From assembly GCA_015548865.1 (NCBI GenBank), contig JADMXW010000003.1, forward strand, positions 186,001 through 250,000: DNA of 64,000 nucleotides. The letters are read 5' to 3'. Origin of the DNA: Serratia marcescens (GTDB lineage Bacteria; Pseudomonadota; Gammaproteobacteria; Enterobacterales; Enterobacteriaceae). This document shows positions 61,546-64,000 of this stretch, one piece after another. Made by a program: the position numbers and the translations under genes. Numbering within the stretch: position 1 is the first letter of the stretch; every line of letters starts with the position of its first letter. The notes below the pieces were generated by a model that had not been told where the DNA came from, did not search any database, and worked only from the letters and a program-made list of their open reading frames with translations.

Positions 61546-62502
61546 ATGTCTGCTCTACGCGTTGCCATTGTTGCCACTGAAGGATTCAGCCCATTTCATT
61601 TTTCTGTGCCCAGTATGATCTTTGGCAAAGCATTGCCGGAGCCTGGCCGGTTTGAGATGAAGATTTGTGCACAAAAAGCGGGAAGGGTACGGTCGGATAG
61701 TGGTATTTCCATTGATGTGGAGCACGGTCTGGCGCTATTGGAAACGGTCGATATCATTATCCTTCCCTTTTGGCATCACCCAGATGAGAAGCCCACACCT
61801 GAGTTGCTGGCGGCGCTGGTTCGCGCTTGGCAACGCGGCGCGGAAGTGGTGGGGTTGTGCCTTGGCACTTACGTACTGGCTTATGCCGGATTATTGAAAG
61901 GGCGACGCGCTGCTACACATTGGGAGTATGAACGTGATTTCAGCCGTCGTTTTCCTGATGTGCAATTGGACAGCAATGCGCTTTATACCCGTGATGAGCG
62001 TCTGATCACCTCTGCCGGGACGGCCGCAGGGATTGATTGCTGTCTGGATATCATCCGTTGTCACTATGGCAGCGCGTTGGCTAATCGCGTGGCGCGTCGC
62101 ATGGTGGTTCCCCCTTATCGGGATGGCGGGCAGGCGCAGTTTATTGAGCACCCGGTGCCGGTAACCACGCGCGACACACAGATCAATGCGCTGTTGGATT
62201 ATCTGCGCAGTCATATCGATAAACCGCATTCTCTGGATTCGCTGGCGGCTTTTGTCAGCATGAGCCGCCGTACCTTTACCCGCCACTTTATCAAGGCAAC
62301 AGGCATGACGGTGGGCGAGTGGCTCACCGCAGAACGTTTGCAGCGTAGCCAGATGCTGTTGGAAAGTAGCGATCATAGCGTCGAGGTGGTGGCGCAAATG
62401 GCGGGATTTGCTTCGCCGATTTCATTTCGACAACGTTTCAAGGCCCGTTTTAATCTTAGTCCGAGCGAATGGCGTCGGGCTTTCCGTGGACCGGTCTCTT
62501 AG
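61546..62502 (+). CDS. GlxA/FtrA-type AraC-family regulator
   Basis: The 318-aa regulator has an N-terminal DJ-1/PfpI-like amidotransferase domain (about 5-175, with the nucleophile-elbow cysteine in EVVGLCLGTYVL) and a C-terminal AraC DNA-binding domain (about 212-312). The HTHs are LDSLAAFVSMSRRTFTRHF and VEVVAQMAGFASPISFRQRF. These regulators sense a small metabolite. The start follows an AGGAAA site. It is likely co-transcribed with the MBL-fold gene. Confidence 0.92.
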   Translation: MSALRVAIVATEGFSPFHFSVPSMIFGKALPEPGRFEMKICAQKAGRVRSDSGISIDVEHGLALLETVDIIILPFWHHPDEKPTPELLAALVRAWQRGAEVVGLCLGTYVLAYAGLLKGRRAATHWEYERDFSRRFPDVQLDSNALYTRDERLITSAGTAAGIDCCLDIIRCHYGSALANRVARRMVVPPYRDGGQAQFIEHPVPVTTRDTQINALLDYLRSHIDKPHSLDSLAAFVSMSRRTFTRHFIKATGMTVGEWLTAERLQRSQMLLESSDHSVEVVAQMAGFASPISFRQRFKARFNLSPSEWRRAFRGPVS

Positions 62503-62529
62503 CGTCGCTAATACGCAGGGCTTTGTTCG

Positions 62530-63249
62530 CTATGGGCGCATCAGCGGCTCAATGCCGATCCACTCTTTCTTAGGGTGATAGCACAAAGGCATCGGCGGAA
62601 TTGCCACGTTTTGACCCGCGACCGTCATTTCGCCTAAATGGATAGTCCACTTTGCGTTTTCCGTGAAGCGTGGCGTTTTGAATATCACATAGACCGAACC
62701 GTAATTGTCGTTGTTAGTGAGTTTCGGGATACGGCGGTGCACTTCATCACTGTTAATGTCATAAGGGGACATGCGCGCGTATTTCATATCAGGAATCGGA
62801 AAATCGTAGGTGAGCATGCCGAGAAACAGTTCAGGCCGTGCATTCACCCTAGTACCATCCTCCAGCGTGACATAGGCCTGTCTGCTGTCGTAGATAACCG
62901 GAATGGCGGGTTCACCTTTTTTACCGGGACGAGAAGGGCGCAGGCGGTTTTTGTTATAGGCGATCAGTTGGACATAAAACTCCGGTTTGGCTTCCGGCCC
63001 ATTCACGTAGGGAATGGAGAATAATGCTTGCTCATAGCGGGAAGGGGCATAGGAAATCGCGTGGTCGTAGAGATAGGTTTCGAGCGTCAGTGTAGTTTCT
63101 CCCTGCGGGCTTGGCACGTTGAAGCTGTACTCACTCTGGCAAAGGTCCGTGTAGGCGGCGCGCTGGCGCTGCATTGGCACACAGGCACTGACTGATACCG
63201 CAATCAGTGTTGCCATTACGGCGCGTGAACGCCATTGGTAAGATGCCAT
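62530..63249 (-). CDS. Hypothetical lipoprotein
   Basis: The 239-aa protein has a lipoprotein signal with lipobox SVSAC (C23). The rest is soluble and rich in beta-type segments (SFNVPSPQGETTLTLETYLY; FYVQLIAYNKN; GSVYVIFKTPRF). I do not recognise a named domain. It is monocistronic and convergent with the GlxA-type gene, 27 bp apart. Location in the inner or outer membrane cannot be told with certainty; the residue after the cysteine is Val, which does not signal inner-membrane retention. Confidence 0.82.
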   Translation of the reverse strand: MASYQWRSRAVMATLIAVSVSACVPMQRQRAAYTDLCQSEYSFNVPSPQGETTLTLETYLYDHAISYAPSRYEQALFSIPYVNGPEAKPEFYVQLIAYNKNRLRPSRPGKKGEPAIPVIYDSRQAYVTLEDGTRVNARPELFLGMLTYDFPIPDMKYARMSPYDINSDEVHRRIPKLTNNDNYGSVYVIFKTPRFTENAKWTIHLGEMTVAGQNVAIPPMPLCYHPKKEWIGIEPLMRP

Positions 63250-63404
63250 AACTATCCTCTTTTATATTATTTTCCAAGATATTAGCTTAATTGTCGTCAC
63301 TTTAGTTTATTGGCTTTATCTGCACTTGCGCGTCGGCGGAATCTGAAAAGTTACGACGGAAATGATTACCTGAGTTAGCAAATGTTGACATTGAGCAACG
63401 ATCC

Positions 63405-63434
63405 TTTCGTTATGTGTGTAAATATATAACGAAA
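63405..63434. promoter_or_regulatory. 9+9-bp inverted repeat over promoter (operator)
   Basis: TTTCGTTAT (63405-63413) and ATAACGAAA (63426-63434) are perfect inverted repeats with a 12-nt spacer. An exact TTGACA lies at 63385-63390, so the repeat covers the expected -10 region. It ends 23 bp before the start codon of the next gene and looks like a repressor site. Confidence 0.55.
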
Positions 63435-63457
63435 TATTGCGTATTCAGGATGATGTT

Positions 63458-64000
63458 ATGCCAGTGACACGACGACGCTTACTTCAGGCGATAGCTGCCG
63501 CAGGGGTATTGCGGGTATGGCCAGCCTTTTCCGCCGACTCTCTGACGTTTGTTGTGGGAACCTTACCCGCACCACAAAATATTCACCGCGTGATCAGCGC
63601 AGGCGCACCTGCCGATTTGTTGTTGATGGCTGCGGCACCGGAAAAATTGCTCGGTTTCTCTTCCTTCGATTTCTCTCTGACGGGCAAAGATCTGCTGCCG
63701 GAAGCGGTTACACGCTTGCCTAAATTGGGCCGTCTGGCGGGGCGCGCGACGACGCTGTCGCTGGAAAAGCTGCTCGCGTTGAAGCCCGATCTGATTGTTG
63801 ACTGTGGCAATGCGGATGAAACTTGGACTTCACAAGCGCAACGCATCAGCACCCAAACACAAACCCCATGGCTACTGATCAACGGCACGCTGGCACGCAC
63901 GCCGCAGCAGTTACAAGAGATAGGGAACGCGCTCGGTGTAACGTTTCGCACCGAACCGCAAGCGGAGTTAGCGCGTCAGTTTATTGAAGAGGCGCAGACT
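63458..64000 (+). CDS. Iron-type ABC transporter binding protein (partial, 3' end cut)
   Basis: The frame is open to the end of the window (181 codons read). The N-terminus has a twin-arginine-like signal (TRRRLLQAIAAAG). The mature part has the helical-backbone binding-protein look of FepB/BtuF: ADLLLMAAAPEKLLGF, LPKLGRLAGRATTLSLEKLL and LKPDLIVDCG, the conserved 'what we think of X is at Y' strand. It should bind a ferric siderophore, haem or cobalamin for an ABC importer whose remaining genes probably follow outside the window. The start has AGGATGATGTT. The ligand is not determined. Confidence 0.88.
   Translation, partial: MPVTRRRLLQAIAAAGVLRVWPAFSADSLTFVVGTLPAPQNIHRVISAGAPADLLLMAAAPEKLLGFSSFDFSLTGKDLLPEAVTRLPKLGRLAGRATTLSLEKLLALKPDLIVDCGNADETWTSQAQRISTQTQTPWLLINGTLARTPQQLQEIGNALGVTFRTEPQAELARQFIEEAQT

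Overview
This window looks like chromosomal DNA of an enterobacterium close to the soft-rot and plant-associated Pectobacteriaceae (Pectobacterium/Brenneria/Dickeya type). The placement is inference. It rests on enterobacterial versions of NifJ, YccM, cytochrome b562, the PphA/PphB phosphatase and an L,D-transpeptidase, together with a TogT-like GPH sugar transporter and a UxuB-like polyol/uronate dehydrogenase. No rRNA, tRNA, CRISPR array, insertion sequence or prophage gene was seen.

Layout. (1) 1-6.5 kb: an orphan PAS-like protein, then an iron cell-surface-signalling set (TonB receptor with STN domain, ECF sigma factor behind a Fur-like box, FecR-like anti-sigma) and an AI-2E/PerM-family membrane protein. 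(2) 6.5-13 kb: TogT-like transporter, small HTH regulator, mannitol-dehydrogenase-family oxidoreductase, O-acetylhomoserine sulfhydrylase and a periplasmic L,D-transpeptidase. (3) 13.3-19.3 kb: a five-gene amino-acid/amide ABC uptake and amidase operon on the minus strand, divergent from a MocR-type PLP regulator. (4) 19.4-26 kb: nifJ, an unknown 142-aa protein, a Ser/Thr phosphatase, a GNAT acetyltransferase and cytochrome b562. (5) 26.5-31.6 kb: an AT-richer type I secretion island with an RTX-repeat protein, a HlyB-like ABC exporter with a degenerate C39 domain and a HlyD-like adaptor, but no TolC of its own. (6) 31.6-46.6 kb: a giant 2709-aa beta-propeller/Ig-like exoprotein starting with a LEPR motif, followed by a TolC-like lipoprotein, two membrane-fusion adaptors (one with a long cytosolic N-terminal domain) and an M50 site-2-protease/HlyD fusion, all translationally coupled. 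(7) 46.6-59 kb: a complete Flp/Tad pilus locus (flp-tadV-rcpC-rcpA-rcpB-tadZ-tadA-B-C-D-E-F-G) on the same strand, ending 49 bp before the giant gene. (8) 59.3-64 kb: YccM-like ferredoxin-type membrane protein, an MBL-fold hydrolase, a GlxA-type AraC regulator, a lipoprotein and the start of an iron-type ABC binding-protein gene that runs off the window.

The most interesting block is 31.6-59 kb. Read as a unit, it suggests that Tad pilus assembly is genetically tied to a giant surface protein and a dedicated envelope-spanning conduit that has TolC and two lipoyl adaptors but no ATPase. In the position where an ABC exporter would be expected there is a membrane metalloprotease fused to an adaptor domain. 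This is a candidate undescribed, or at least poorly described, export and processing system for LEPR-motif proteins. Smaller points are an 80-bp dispersed repeat (two copies plus a fragment acting as a terminator), a near-perfect 300-bp tandem duplication inside the giant gene, and a 9+9-bp inverted repeat over the promoter of the terminal iron-transport gene.
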